From Chlorobiota bacterium (GTDB lineage Bacteria; Bacteroidota; Ignavibacteria; Ignavibacteriales; Ignavibacteriaceae), in NCBI GenBank assembly GCA_008363265.1, contig RHKR01000023.1, positions 1-13,409 of the forward strand: a stretch of DNA of 13,409 nucleotides. The letters run 5' to 3'. Shown piece by piece: positions 7,041-13,409 of the stretch. Numbering within the stretch: position 1 is the first letter of the stretch; each line of letters starts with the position of its first letter. The notes beneath the pieces are model-generated. The model did not search any database. It had not been told where the DNA came from and was given only the letters and a program-made list of their open reading frames with translations. The position numbers and the translations under genes were made by a program.

Positions 7041-9274
7041 AAAAATGCGGAAAATGTGGCGGAAACAACGAAGAGGGAGCTAAATTTTGTGCTGATTGCG
7101 GCGCGCAAATGAACCCGGGTTCGATGGACCGAAGGGTCATAACTGTAGGAAGACACCCGCAGAACAATGTTGTGATCTCGGCCGGTGGCATCTCCAACAA
7201 ACACTGTGAACTGATCGTCCAGGGTGGCGCGGTAACCATACGCGATCTGACCTCCACTAACGGCACTTACGTTAACGGCGCGAAGATCACCGAAAAACAA
7301 TTGAAGAGCGGCGACAACGTGATGCTCGGAAAATTGTACAGTTTCGACTGGCAAAGTGCCATCCGGGTGGGTGAAGCTCCCGTTCCACCGTCAGCGGAGA
7401 CTTCATCCGCGAAGGGTGTTTACATCGTGGGACGTGCTCCCGAGTGCGACAGGGTGATCGACAACTTCAAGGTCAGCAGGAAGCATTGCAAACTCTATAG
7501 AGATGGAAACTCCTGGTTCATTCAGGACCTCGGAAGCAGCAACGGCACTTTTGTTAACGGCAGGCGGGTGACCCGTGAGGCTGTTCAGCCGCGGGACATA
7601 ATAACAGTCGGTGGCACCCCCTTCACGCTTGAGCAGCTCATGTCGGGCAGCAAAGTATCGCTTGAAGGGCTTAACATCGAGGCGCTACATCTGACCTTCA
7701 ACACGAATGAGGGTAAGAAACTGATAGATGATATAAGTCTGACGATCGGACCCGGGCAGTTCATCGGACTGATCGGGCCGGCAGGTGCGGGCAAAACCAC
7801 CCTGATGTACCTCCTTTGCGGAATAAACCGACCCACGCACGGCGATGTTAAGATAAACGGTGAATCGCTTGTAAGAAATCCCGACAACTTCAAGGGTGTT
7901 TTCGGGTATGTGCCTCAGGATGACATTCTACACAGGGAACTTGAAGTTACCGAGTCGCTGATGTACACAGGGAAGCTCCGCCTTGGGCACAAGTTTGACG
8001 ACTCCGCGATCGCAGAAAGGGCGACAAGCGTTATCCAAAAGCTTCGCCTCGAAGAGGCACGGAATGTCAGGATCGGATCTCCTGAAAAGAAAGGGATAAG
8101 CGGCGGACAACGAAAGAAAGTGAACCTCGGACAGGAACTGATGACCGACCCGAACATCCTTGTGCTCGATGAACCGACATCGGGGCTCGATCCGAAATCC
8201 GACAAAGAGGTGATGACGATCCTCCGTGGCATCGCGGATACAGGAAGGACGGTCCTCCTGACAACGCACAACATTTCAGAATCGAATTTCAAGTTCCTCA
8301 CCCATGTGATCGTTCTGGCTAAGACGGGTAAACTGGCCTACTTCGGACCCGCCTCCGAAGCTGCTGCCTGGTTTGGTGCTAATGATGTTGTGGATATTTT
8401 CGACAGTCTGGAAAAAATGACACCCGAACAGTGGAAGGAGAAATACAGGAAATCCGCATACTACTCCAACTACGCGGCGCCTGATACAACTTCGATCCGC
8501 AATACGCCTGTTTCAACTGTGAACCGTGCGGTTATAGATCCGTTCAATCAATTTCTTACACTTACCTCAAGATACTTTACGATTAAACTCAGGGATACCT
8601 GGAATCTCGCGTTTCTGCTGATCCAGGCGCCCGTGATCGGGCTTTTGATCAACCTCCTCTTCAACGACAATGATCTAAAGATACATCCGGTTTTCATACT
8701 TGTGATATCCACGATCTGGCTGGGTACTTCCAATGCCGTTCGGGAGATAGTGAATGAAAAGAGTATCTTTAAGAGGGAGCGGATGGTGAACCTTTCCATC
8801 GGCTCTTACATTGGCTCGAAATTCGCGATCCTCTTTCTCTTCTCGATCCTTCAGTCATTGGTGCTCATCGCGATAACTACCTCAAAATTCAATTTTTCTA
8901 ATGAAGTCTCTCTTTTTGGAGTGTTGATCTTCACCTCGTTTACCGCGACGGTGATGGGGCTGCTTATCTCTGCATACGCGAAAACGGAGGCATTCGCGCT
9001 GACGATACTTCCCTTGGTTCTGATCCCTACTGTCATCTTCGGTGGGTTGGTGCAACCTTTCAATAAAATGGCCGAAGGCGTTCAAGCCTTTGCGGCGATC
9101 TGGCTCAGCCGGTGGTCGTATGAGCTCTCTCTGATCATCGCGACTGATAAAGGCACTGAGGCACTTGGCTTCAGTGAAAACAACACGGGTCTTGATCTCG
9201 CGGTTATCGGACTGATGTTTGTAGTGTTTTTGGTGGCGCTGGTTATCCGCTTGGCCGGCGCGGAGAGAAGGTAA
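7037..9274 (+). CDS. Zinc ribbon-FHA-FHA-ABC transporter fusion (ABCG/ABC-2 half-transporter)
   Basis: This 745-residue single-chain ABC half-transporter has regulatory domains at the front. Residues 4-21 form a CxxC-x10-CxxC zinc ribbon. FHA1 (about 33-105) has GRH at 38, S..H at 53-56 and STNGTYVNG at 73. FHA2 (about 128-200) has GRA at 132, S..H at 147-150 and SSNGTFVNG at 167. Both keep the residues that bind phosphothreonine. The ATPase (about 215-450) has Walker A GPAGAGKTT (247-255), Q-loop Gln294, signature ISGGQ (354-358), Walker B ILVLDE (374-379) and H-loop His411, all intact. About six C-terminal helices (525-742) form an ABC-2 permease. The layout matches M. tuberculosis Rv1747, which is regulated by phosphorylation by the adjacent kinase PknF. 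Ser/Thr kinases also follow directly here. The substrate is unknown. Confidence 0.93.
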   Translation: MKKCGKCGGNNEEGAKFCADCGAQMNPGSMDRRVITVGRHPQNNVVISAGGISNKHCELIVQGGAVTIRDLTSTNGTYVNGAKITEKQLKSGDNVMLGKLYSFDWQSAIRVGEAPVPPSAETSSAKGVYIVGRAPECDRVIDNFKVSRKHCKLYRDGNSWFIQDLGSSNGTFVNGRRVTREAVQPRDIITVGGTPFTLEQLMSGSKVSLEGLNIEALHLTFNTNEGKKLIDDISLTIGPGQFIGLIGPAGAGKTTLMYLLCGINRPTHGDVKINGESLVRNPDNFKGVFGYVPQDDILHRELEVTESLMYTGKLRLGHKFDDSAIAERATSVIQKLRLEEARNVRIGSPEKKGISGGQRKKVNLGQELMTDPNILVLDEPTSGLDPKSDKEVMTILRGIADTGRTVLLTTHNISESNFKFLTHVIVLAKTGKLAYFGPASEAAAWFGANDVVDIFDSLEKMTPEQWKEKYRKSAYYSNYAAPDTTSIRNTPVSTVNRAVIDPFNQFLTLTSRYFTIKLRDTWNLAFLLIQAPVIGLLINLLFNDNDLKIHPVFILVISTIWLGTSNAVREIVNEKSIFKRERMVNLSIGSYIGSKFAILFLFSILQSLVLIAITTSKFNFSNEVSLFGVLIFTSFTATVMGLLISAYAKTEAFALTILPLVLIPTVIFGGLVQPFNKMAEGVQAFAAIWLSRWSYELSLIIATDKGTEALGFSENNTGLDLAVIGLMFVVFLVALVIRLAGAERR

Positions 9275-9285
9275 GAGAAATGTGA

Positions 9286-9300
9286 TCCGCCGCGGGCGGA
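9286..9300. repeat. GC-rich inverted repeat after the ABC transporter gene
   Basis: TCCGCC (9286-9291) and GGCGGA (9295-9300) pair perfectly around a GCG loop, 12 bp after the transporter stop. The loop is short and no T-run follows, so termination is uncertain. It shares the CGCCGCGG core with the palindrome at 3229-3242. Confidence 0.6.
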
Positions 9301-9420
9301 GTGAGGTGTCACGACTTCGTTATTATGTCATTATTGCGGGAAATTAAATTACCGAGTACAGCGGTTTAATTAAAATTGTTATTTTACAAGATACAAAACA
9401 TCGATTTTCAGGAAGGGAAA
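9301..9420 (+). promoter_or_regulatory. A/T-rich leader of the first kinase gene, probable promoter region
   Basis: This is the largest composition drop between genes after 3357 and the only clear break between the envelope set and the kinase set, so a promoter is likely here. An imperfect inverted repeat (TTAAATTACCG at 9344-9354 and CGGTTTAA at 9362-9369) lies in it. A strong Shine-Dalgarno, AGGAAGGGA (9410-9418), precedes ATG 9421. I cannot assign -35/-10 boxes with confidence. Confidence 0.35.
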
Positions 9421-11253
9421 ATGGGCAAAACAGTAAACAACACTTATGAATTGCTCGAGCAACTGGGTCAGGGTGGAATGGGCGTCGTGTATAAAGCCCG
9501 CCACATCCATTTTAAGGAAATTGTCGCAATAAAAAGACTGTGGGAGCAGTTCAGTAACGACCCCATGGTTTTGGACCTTTTCCTCAACGAAGGAATAATC
9601 CTTCGAAAACTTCATCATCAAAATATCGTACAGGTCTCAGACCTCTTTGAGTTTGAGGGGAGCCACTATATTGTCATGGAGTACATTGAGGGGCGAACCC
9701 TCAGTGATATTATCAGGAGAGAAACGGGTCCCATCCGCAGGGAGAGAGCGATCAGCCTTTTTAAACAGATGCTCGAGGGAGTTGCCTATATTCACAGCCA
9801 GCCGAAACCGATAATCCACCGCGACCTTAAACCACTGAACATCCTCGTTACTTCAGATGACACTGTAAAGATCACCGACTTCGGTATAGCCAAGGCCCTT
9901 GATGCCGGTGGACACAGCACCACTGTGAAGGGAACTCCTGTTTACATGAGCCCGGAGCAGATCATCAATCCAAAAACAGTTGATATCAGAACCGATGTTT
10001 ACAGTCTTGGTATGACCTTTTACGAGATGCTCTGTGCAAAAACCCCTTTCCATGGAGATACCACCACAACCCCTACAGCAGTTTACGCCGCCATCATGAA
10101 CGGCGAAGTGCCGCCCCCCACACTTTTCTATCCCGGTATTCCTGACGAACTTTCCGCTTTGGTAATGAAAGCCGTCCATAAAGACAGAAACCAAAGATTT
10201 GCCGATGCCTCAGAAATGCTTGGGGAGCTGGAAAAGCTTGAAATGAGCGGAGCGACCACGGTTCAGGGGACTATAAAAACTGCTCCGCCGGTGGTGAGCA
10301 AACCTGATCCTGTAAACAGAAATGATGATAATAAGTCCAAATCAGACCTTGTTCTTCCGATTGAGAAGGGTGAAGTTAAAAAAGATACAACTTTCATCAG
10401 GTGGCTTACTGCATCTACGATTATGGTGATCACAGGTTTTATATTATTGTCCGGTAATCTTTCAAAGATATTTAGAGTTCAAAGTGAATCTGAACAGGCT
10501 TCAATGTCATCACTTCAGCATAATACTCCAGAGATGACCTTTGTTGCAGGCGGCACCTTTCCGATGGGCAGCTATGATGGTGATTCCGATGAAAAGCCAA
10601 GTTCTCAGGTAACAGTCAGCAGTTTCATGATTAGTAAGACTGAGGTAACCCAAGCATTGTGGGAAAGTGTAATGGGGAATAATCCCTCAAACTTCAAAGG
10701 ATCAAACAGACCAGTTGAAAAAGTCTCTTGGTATGATGCAGTTGAGTTCTGTAACATGTTAAGTGAAAAGGAAGGCTTACAAACGGCATATACAGGTAGC
10801 GGAGATAATATCCACTGTGATTTCACCGTTAACGGTTACAGGCTGCCAACGGAAGCAGAGTGGGAGTATGCAGCGAGAGGCGGTAACAAGAGCAGGGGAT
10901 ACAAATATAGTGGAAGCAACGAAATTGGAGAAGTAGCCTGGTATGGGGGTTGGAATAAAAGTGGAAATCGTTTAGAAAATGATGGTACATCAAAGGTAGG
11001 TACAAAGCAACCGAATGAACTAGGAATATTTGACATGAGTGGAAATGTACATGAGTGGTGTTGGGATTGGTTTGGAGTATACAGTTCTGAGAGTCGGACC
11101 AATCCACAGGGGGCAACATCCGGATCGAATCGTGTCCTTCGCGGCGGTAGTTGGCTCCTTATAGCGAGTTATTGTCGTTTTGTAGATCGCGGAGGCAACG
11201 ACCCCGACTTCAGAAACTACGATCTTGGCTTCCGGTTAGTGAGAACAAGGTAG
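9421..11253 (+). CDS. Ser/Thr protein kinase with transmembrane segment and FGE-sulfatase-like domain
   Basis: This is a 610-residue protein. The N-terminal Hanks-type kinase (about 9-272) is complete: GQGGMG loop (16-21), Lys38, HRDLKPLN (133-140), DFG (153-155), an activation segment with several Thr, and SPEQ (177-180). A linker leads to one transmembrane helix (about 328-345). The C-terminal domain (370-610) is SUMF1/FGE-sulfatase fold: FVAGGTFPMGS, NRPVEKVSWYDAVEFCN, GYRLPTEAEWEYAARGG, MSGNVHEWCWDW, RGGSW and LGFRLVR. With the kinase in the cytoplasm, this domain should lie outside the inner membrane as a sensor. The first FGE catalytic Cys position is Leu580; only Cys585 remains, so FGE activity is unlikely. 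ATG 9421 is preferred over one 45 bp upstream because it matches the paralogue and has a strong ribosome site. Confidence 0.93.
   Translation: MGKTVNNTYELLEQLGQGGMGVVYKARHIHFKEIVAIKRLWEQFSNDPMVLDLFLNEGIILRKLHHQNIVQVSDLFEFEGSHYIVMEYIEGRTLSDIIRRETGPIRRERAISLFKQMLEGVAYIHSQPKPIIHRDLKPLNILVTSDDTVKITDFGIAKALDAGGHSTTVKGTPVYMSPEQIINPKTVDIRTDVYSLGMTFYEMLCAKTPFHGDTTTTPTAVYAAIMNGEVPPPTLFYPGIPDELSALVMKAVHKDRNQRFADASEMLGELEKLEMSGATTVQGTIKTAPPVVSKPDPVNRNDDNKSKSDLVLPIEKGEVKKDTTFIRWLTASTIMVITGFILLSGNLSKIFRVQSESEQASMSSLQHNTPEMTFVAGGTFPMGSYDGDSDEKPSSQVTVSSFMISKTEVTQALWESVMGNNPSNFKGSNRPVEKVSWYDAVEFCNMLSEKEGLQTAYTGSGDNIHCDFTVNGYRLPTEAEWEYAARGGNKSRGYKYSGSNEIGEVAWYGGWNKSGNRLENDGTSKVGTKQPNELGIFDMSGNVHEWCWDWFGVYSSESRTNPQGATSGSNRVLRGGSWLLIASYCRFVDRGGNDPDFRNYDLGFRLVRTR
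11140..11250 (+). other. Candidate DGR variable region (VR-like block) of kinase 1
   Basis: Codons 574-610 encode RGGSW, a 23-residue block (11155-11223), then LGFRLVRTR. The block differs from kinase 2 at 18 of 23 residues, while both flanks are identical. Its location at the end of an FGE/C-type-lectin-like domain is where known diversity-generating retroelement variable regions lie. Base composition also rises at this point relative to the A/T-rich preceding 600 bp. Its variable codons end in C or T rather than only C, so it fits a single AAC template less well than the kinase 2 block. No template copy is in the window. Confidence 0.45.
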
Positions 11254-11397
11254 GTTGTTTTTTGTCTGAATCAGGATTTACAGGATTGTGCATTTGGATT
11301 TACTGCCAAGGTAGCTGTCTGAATCATTGTCGAAGGTCACACAGGGATGCTTGTGGCACATTCCTTCGAGAGAATTTTAGGAATCACAGGATCGGTA
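11254..11397. repeat. Intergenic repeat unit, copy 1 (between kinase 1 and kinase 2)
   Basis: Landmarks in order are TCTGAATCAG (11265), GATTGTGCAT (11284), GCCAAG (11305), TCTGAATCA (11318), CAGGGATGC (11342) and GTGGCACA (11353). The same series recurs after kinase 2. Nested inverted repeats form a possible hairpin: TCGAAGG (11330-11336) with CCTTCGA (11363-11369), and inside it CACAGG (11340-11345) with CTTGTG (11350-11355) around GATG. No T-run follows the stem. Confidence 0.75.
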
Positions 11398-13113
11398 ATG
11401 GGCAAAATAATCAAACCATATGAAGTAATTTCACAGTTGGGACAAGGTGGAATGGGAGTTGTTTACAAAGCCCGTTCGCTAACATTGAAGAACAAGGTGG
11501 TCGCGATAAAGCAGTTGTGGCCGCAGTTCAACAATAATCCGAAGTTTGTGCAGATGTTCCTAGATGAGGGAGAGAAACTCTTCAACCTCGACCACAGGAA
11601 CATTGTGAAGGTTACCGACATCCTCGAAGAGGGGGGTGAGTACTTCATCGTGATGGAGTATGTCGAGGGGCGGACACTCAACGAGATCATCAAACGGGAG
11701 GTGGGGCCGATCGAACGAAAGAGAGCGATCAGACTTTTCAGACAGATTCTCGAGGGTGTCGCATACATCCACAGCCAACCGAAACCGATAATCCACCGCG
11801 ACCTGAAGCCCCTTAATGTACTTGTAACGAACGATGACACTGTAAAGATCACCGATTTCGGGATCGCCAAAGAACTGGAGTATGTCGAGGGCAGCAGCAC
11901 CACGATGAAGGGAACACCCACCTATATGAGTCCTGAGCAGATCATGGATCCCGGATCAGTTGACATAAGAACAGATATCTACAGTCTTGGTATGACATTC
12001 TACGAAATGCTATGCGCGCATACCCCCTTCACCGGAAACCAAAGCACCACCCCAACGGCCGTGTACACTCAGGTCATCAATGACAAAGTGCCCCTACCAA
12101 CCGTATTTTACCCAGATATCTCTGATGCCCTCGTAAATTTCGTTATGAAATCGATCCACAAGGATAGAGAGCAGAGGTTCCCCAATGCTATCGAGATGTT
12201 GAAAGAACTTGACAGACTGGATAGCGGCGGCCAGACGACTGTGCAGGGGGATGGTGGGTTTAAAACGATACATATCCCTAAGGCAAGACCGGAATATAAA
12301 TCTATTCCGTCGCCAGCTGTTCCGCAGAAGTCCGGTCTTGAGCAGTTAACCGGCAATGAGGTGGTTTTGGTCGAAGGCGGCAGTTTCATGATGGGGAGCA
12401 ACACAGGTGATCCCGATGAAAAACCTGTCCACAAAGTTACTTTGAGCAGCTTTTTCATTGGGAAAGTTCCTGTAACTCAGGCATTATGGCGGGAAGTAAT
12501 GGGAAATAATCCATCGCGTTTTAAAGGAGATAATAGACCTGTTGAATGTGTAAGCTGGTATGAAGCTGTTGAATTCTGTAACCGGTTGAGCAGAAGAGAA
12601 GGTCTCAGTGGATGCTACAAAGAGGTTGAGCGAGAAAAAACCGGTCTGGTGGGGAGTTTGTTTGGACAGAAGACCAAAGTAATGTTGTATGATTTCAATG
12701 CGAATGGATACAGACTGCCTACAGAGGCAGAATGGGAGTATGCCGCCCGGGGAGGAAACAAAAGCAGGGGCTTCAAATATTCAGGCAGCAATGATCTTGA
12801 CCAGGTTGGCTGGTACGATAACAACTCCGGTAGTGCTACAAAGGAAGTCGGTACAAAGCAGCCAAACGAACTTGGTTTATACGACATGAGCGGAAATGTA
12901 TGGGAGTGGTGTTGGGATTGGTACTCGAATAGTTACTACAGCTCATCAATTCAGACAGACCCGAGGGGACCTAATGCCGGTTCCAATCATGTGAAACGGG
13001 GTGGCAGTTGGAACTACCTCGCGGAGCACTGTCGAGTTGCCAACCGTGACATCAGCAACCAAGACAGCATGTACTTCAACCTTGGTTTCCGTTTAGTGAG
13101 AACAAGGTTATAG
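11398..13113 (+). CDS. Ser/Thr protein kinase with FGE-sulfatase-like domain, no transmembrane segment
   Basis: This is a 571-residue paralogue of the preceding kinase. The kinase domain (about 8-275) is complete: GQGGMG (15-20), Lys38, HRDLKPLN (133-140), DFG (153-155), SPEQ (178-181). The linker (about 276-318) is short and polar with no hydrophobic helix, so the whole protein should be cytoplasmic. The FGE-like domain (about 320-571) has VLVEGGSFMMGS, NRPVECVSWYEAVEFCN, GYRLPTEAEWEYAARGG, MSGNVWEWCWDW, RGGSW and LGFRLVRTR. It carries an extra stretch at about 408-430 that kinase 1 lacks. FGE Cys positions are Tyr540 and Cys545, so it is probably not an active formylglycine enzyme. ATG 11398 (MGKIIKPYEV) aligns with the kinase 1 start; the ATG 51 bp upstream lies inside the repeated spacer and is unlikely. 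Confidence 0.93.
   Translation: MGKIIKPYEVISQLGQGGMGVVYKARSLTLKNKVVAIKQLWPQFNNNPKFVQMFLDEGEKLFNLDHRNIVKVTDILEEGGEYFIVMEYVEGRTLNEIIKREVGPIERKRAIRLFRQILEGVAYIHSQPKPIIHRDLKPLNVLVTNDDTVKITDFGIAKELEYVEGSSTTMKGTPTYMSPEQIMDPGSVDIRTDIYSLGMTFYEMLCAHTPFTGNQSTTPTAVYTQVINDKVPLPTVFYPDISDALVNFVMKSIHKDREQRFPNAIEMLKELDRLDSGGQTTVQGDGGFKTIHIPKARPEYKSIPSPAVPQKSGLEQLTGNEVVLVEGGSFMMGSNTGDPDEKPVHKVTLSSFFIGKVPVTQALWREVMGNNPSRFKGDNRPVECVSWYEAVEFCNRLSRREGLSGCYKEVEREKTGLVGSLFGQKTKVMLYDFNANGYRLPTEAEWEYAARGGNKSRGFKYSGSNDLDQVGWYDNNSGSATKEVGTKQPNELGLYDMSGNVWEWCWDWYSNSYYSSSIQTDPRGPNAGSNHVKRGGSWNYLAEHCRVANRDISNQDSMYFNLGFRLVRTRL
12997..13107 (+). other. Candidate DGR variable region of kinase 2, NNC-codon rich
   Basis: Between RGGSW and LGFRLVRTR lie 23 codons (13012-13080). 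Fourteen are NNC codons of the type AAC, TAC, CTC, CAC, GAC, ATC, AGC and TTC. These are all reachable from AAC by changing only the first two bases, the signature of adenine-directed mutagenesis by DGR reverse transcriptases acting on AAC template codons. Fixed residues in the block (Ala542, Cys545, Arg546, Arg550, Asp556) match kinase 1. The 3' flank TTAGTGAGAACAAGGT is identical in both genes and could serve as the initiation (IMH-like) region. The assignment is inferred, because no reverse transcriptase or template repeat is visible in the window. Confidence 0.5.
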
Positions 13114-13330
13114 CCTTCAGTCTGAATCAGCTCGCCCCTTTGGGGGATTTACTGGATTTGAGGATTCGTAAGATTGTGCATCTGAGGTGTGCGCCAAGCA
13201 ATTTATCTGAATCAGTACCACAGGCTCTTCAGGGATGCCAGTGGCACATGCTTGTAAGAGATTTTCGAATTATCGGGGTGGGGATGAACTTGATTTCAAA
13301 AAATATTACTAATTAAACCAAAGTAAAATT
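13114..13330. repeat. Intergenic repeat unit, copy 2 (between kinase 2 and kinase 3)
   Basis: This is the diverged copy of the spacer after kinase 1: TCTGAATCAG (13121), GATTGTGCAT (13172), GCCAAG (13193), TCTGAATCAG (13206), CAGGGATGC (13230) and GTGGCACA (13241). It has a 15-bp insertion with the mini-hairpin CCCC-TTT-GGGG (13131-13145) and about 17 more bp before GATTGTGCAT. A hairpin CCACAGGC (13218-13225) with GCCAGTGG (13237-13244) has one mismatch. The last 60 bp are A/T-rich and hold a possible 10-residue reading frame at 13284-13316 behind GGGGTGGGG; I do not call it a gene. Confidence 0.7.
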
Positions 13331-13409
13331 ATGATCAAAAGAGTGAAATATTACAACCTGCTGAAGGTGATCGGCACCGGAGGAATGGGAACGGTCTATA
13401 AGGCTGAAG
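13331..13409 (+). CDS. Third Ser/Thr protein kinase, N-terminal fragment cut by window end
   Basis: The first 26 codons are visible and open to the window end. They read MIKRVKYYNLLKVI followed by GTGGMGTVYKAE, the glycine-rich ATP loop of Hanks-type kinases (residues 15-20). It aligns with the starts of the two preceding kinases but is more divergent. ATG 13331 fits the family start, being about 14 residues before the loop as in the paralogues (15 and 14). It has only a weak upstream AAAG. Whether it also carries an FGE-like domain cannot be seen. Confidence 0.85.
   Translation, partial: MIKRVKYYNLLKVIGTGGMGTVYKAE

Noticed and set aside
9376..9420. Earlier ATG-like start for kinase 1
   Set aside because: The extra 15 residues cover the A/T-rich leader and the ribosome site of ATG 9421.
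11347..11397. Earlier ATG for kinase 2
   Set aside because: It lies inside the duplicated intergenic repeat and hairpin. The start at 11398 aligns with kinase 1 residue by residue.
13131..13145. Intrinsic terminator after kinase 2 (CCCC-TTT-GGGG)
   Set aside because: The stem has only four pairs, the loop is short and no T-run follows. It looks like an insertion in the repeated spacer.
9275..13409. Complete DGR (reverse transcriptase, accessory protein, template repeat) in the window
   Set aside because: No reading frame has reverse-transcriptase motifs and no second untranslated copy of the variable block is visible, so only candidate targets can be claimed.

Overview
All recognisable genes lie on the + strand. 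The organism looks like a diderm (Gram-negative) bacterium: it has apolipoprotein N-acyltransferase (Lnt), a lipobox protein, the MEP isoprenoid enzyme IspF and secreted envelope proteins. The overall style (Ser/Thr kinases fused to sulfatase-modifying-factor domains, short A/T-rich spacer repeats) would fit the Ignavibacteriota/Bacteroidota neighbourhood. That placement is an impression, not something the sequence proves.

Region 1 (1-3227) holds housekeeping and transport genes: the 3' end of an NCS2/AzgA-type purine permease, the GTPase gene era broken by a frameshift, an EamA-type permease, acylphosphatase and ispF. Spacing is tight: acylphosphatase and ispF overlap by 4 bp, and a heptamer tandem repeat sits at the permease/acylphosphatase junction. 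Region 2 (3228-3356) is a GC palindrome followed by a regular array of 8-bp units.

Region 3 (3357-9274) is an envelope gene set: lnt, a small lipoprotein, an M48 metalloprotease, a membrane-anchored LEA14-like protein, and a zinc ribbon-FHA-FHA-ABC transporter fusion that overlaps the previous gene by 4 bp.

Region 4 (9275-13409) is a tandem family of Ser/Thr protein kinase genes: two complete genes with C-terminal FGE-sulfatase/SUMF1-like domains and the first 26 codons of a third. The two spacers that follow the complete genes are diverged copies of each other. The two FGE domains are very similar, but differ at 18 of 23 consecutive residues in one C-terminal block flanked by identical sequence. 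That block is where diversity-generating retroelements (DGRs) rewrite FGE/C-type-lectin-fold proteins. In the second gene it is dominated by NNC codons, as expected from AAC template codons. No reverse transcriptase or template repeat is visible here, so a DGR target is a hypothesis.

The working model is a signalling locus: kinases with possibly diversifiable sensor domains may phosphorylate targets recognised by the FHA domains of the adjacent ABC transporter. This parallels PknF and Rv1747 of Mycobacterium tuberculosis.
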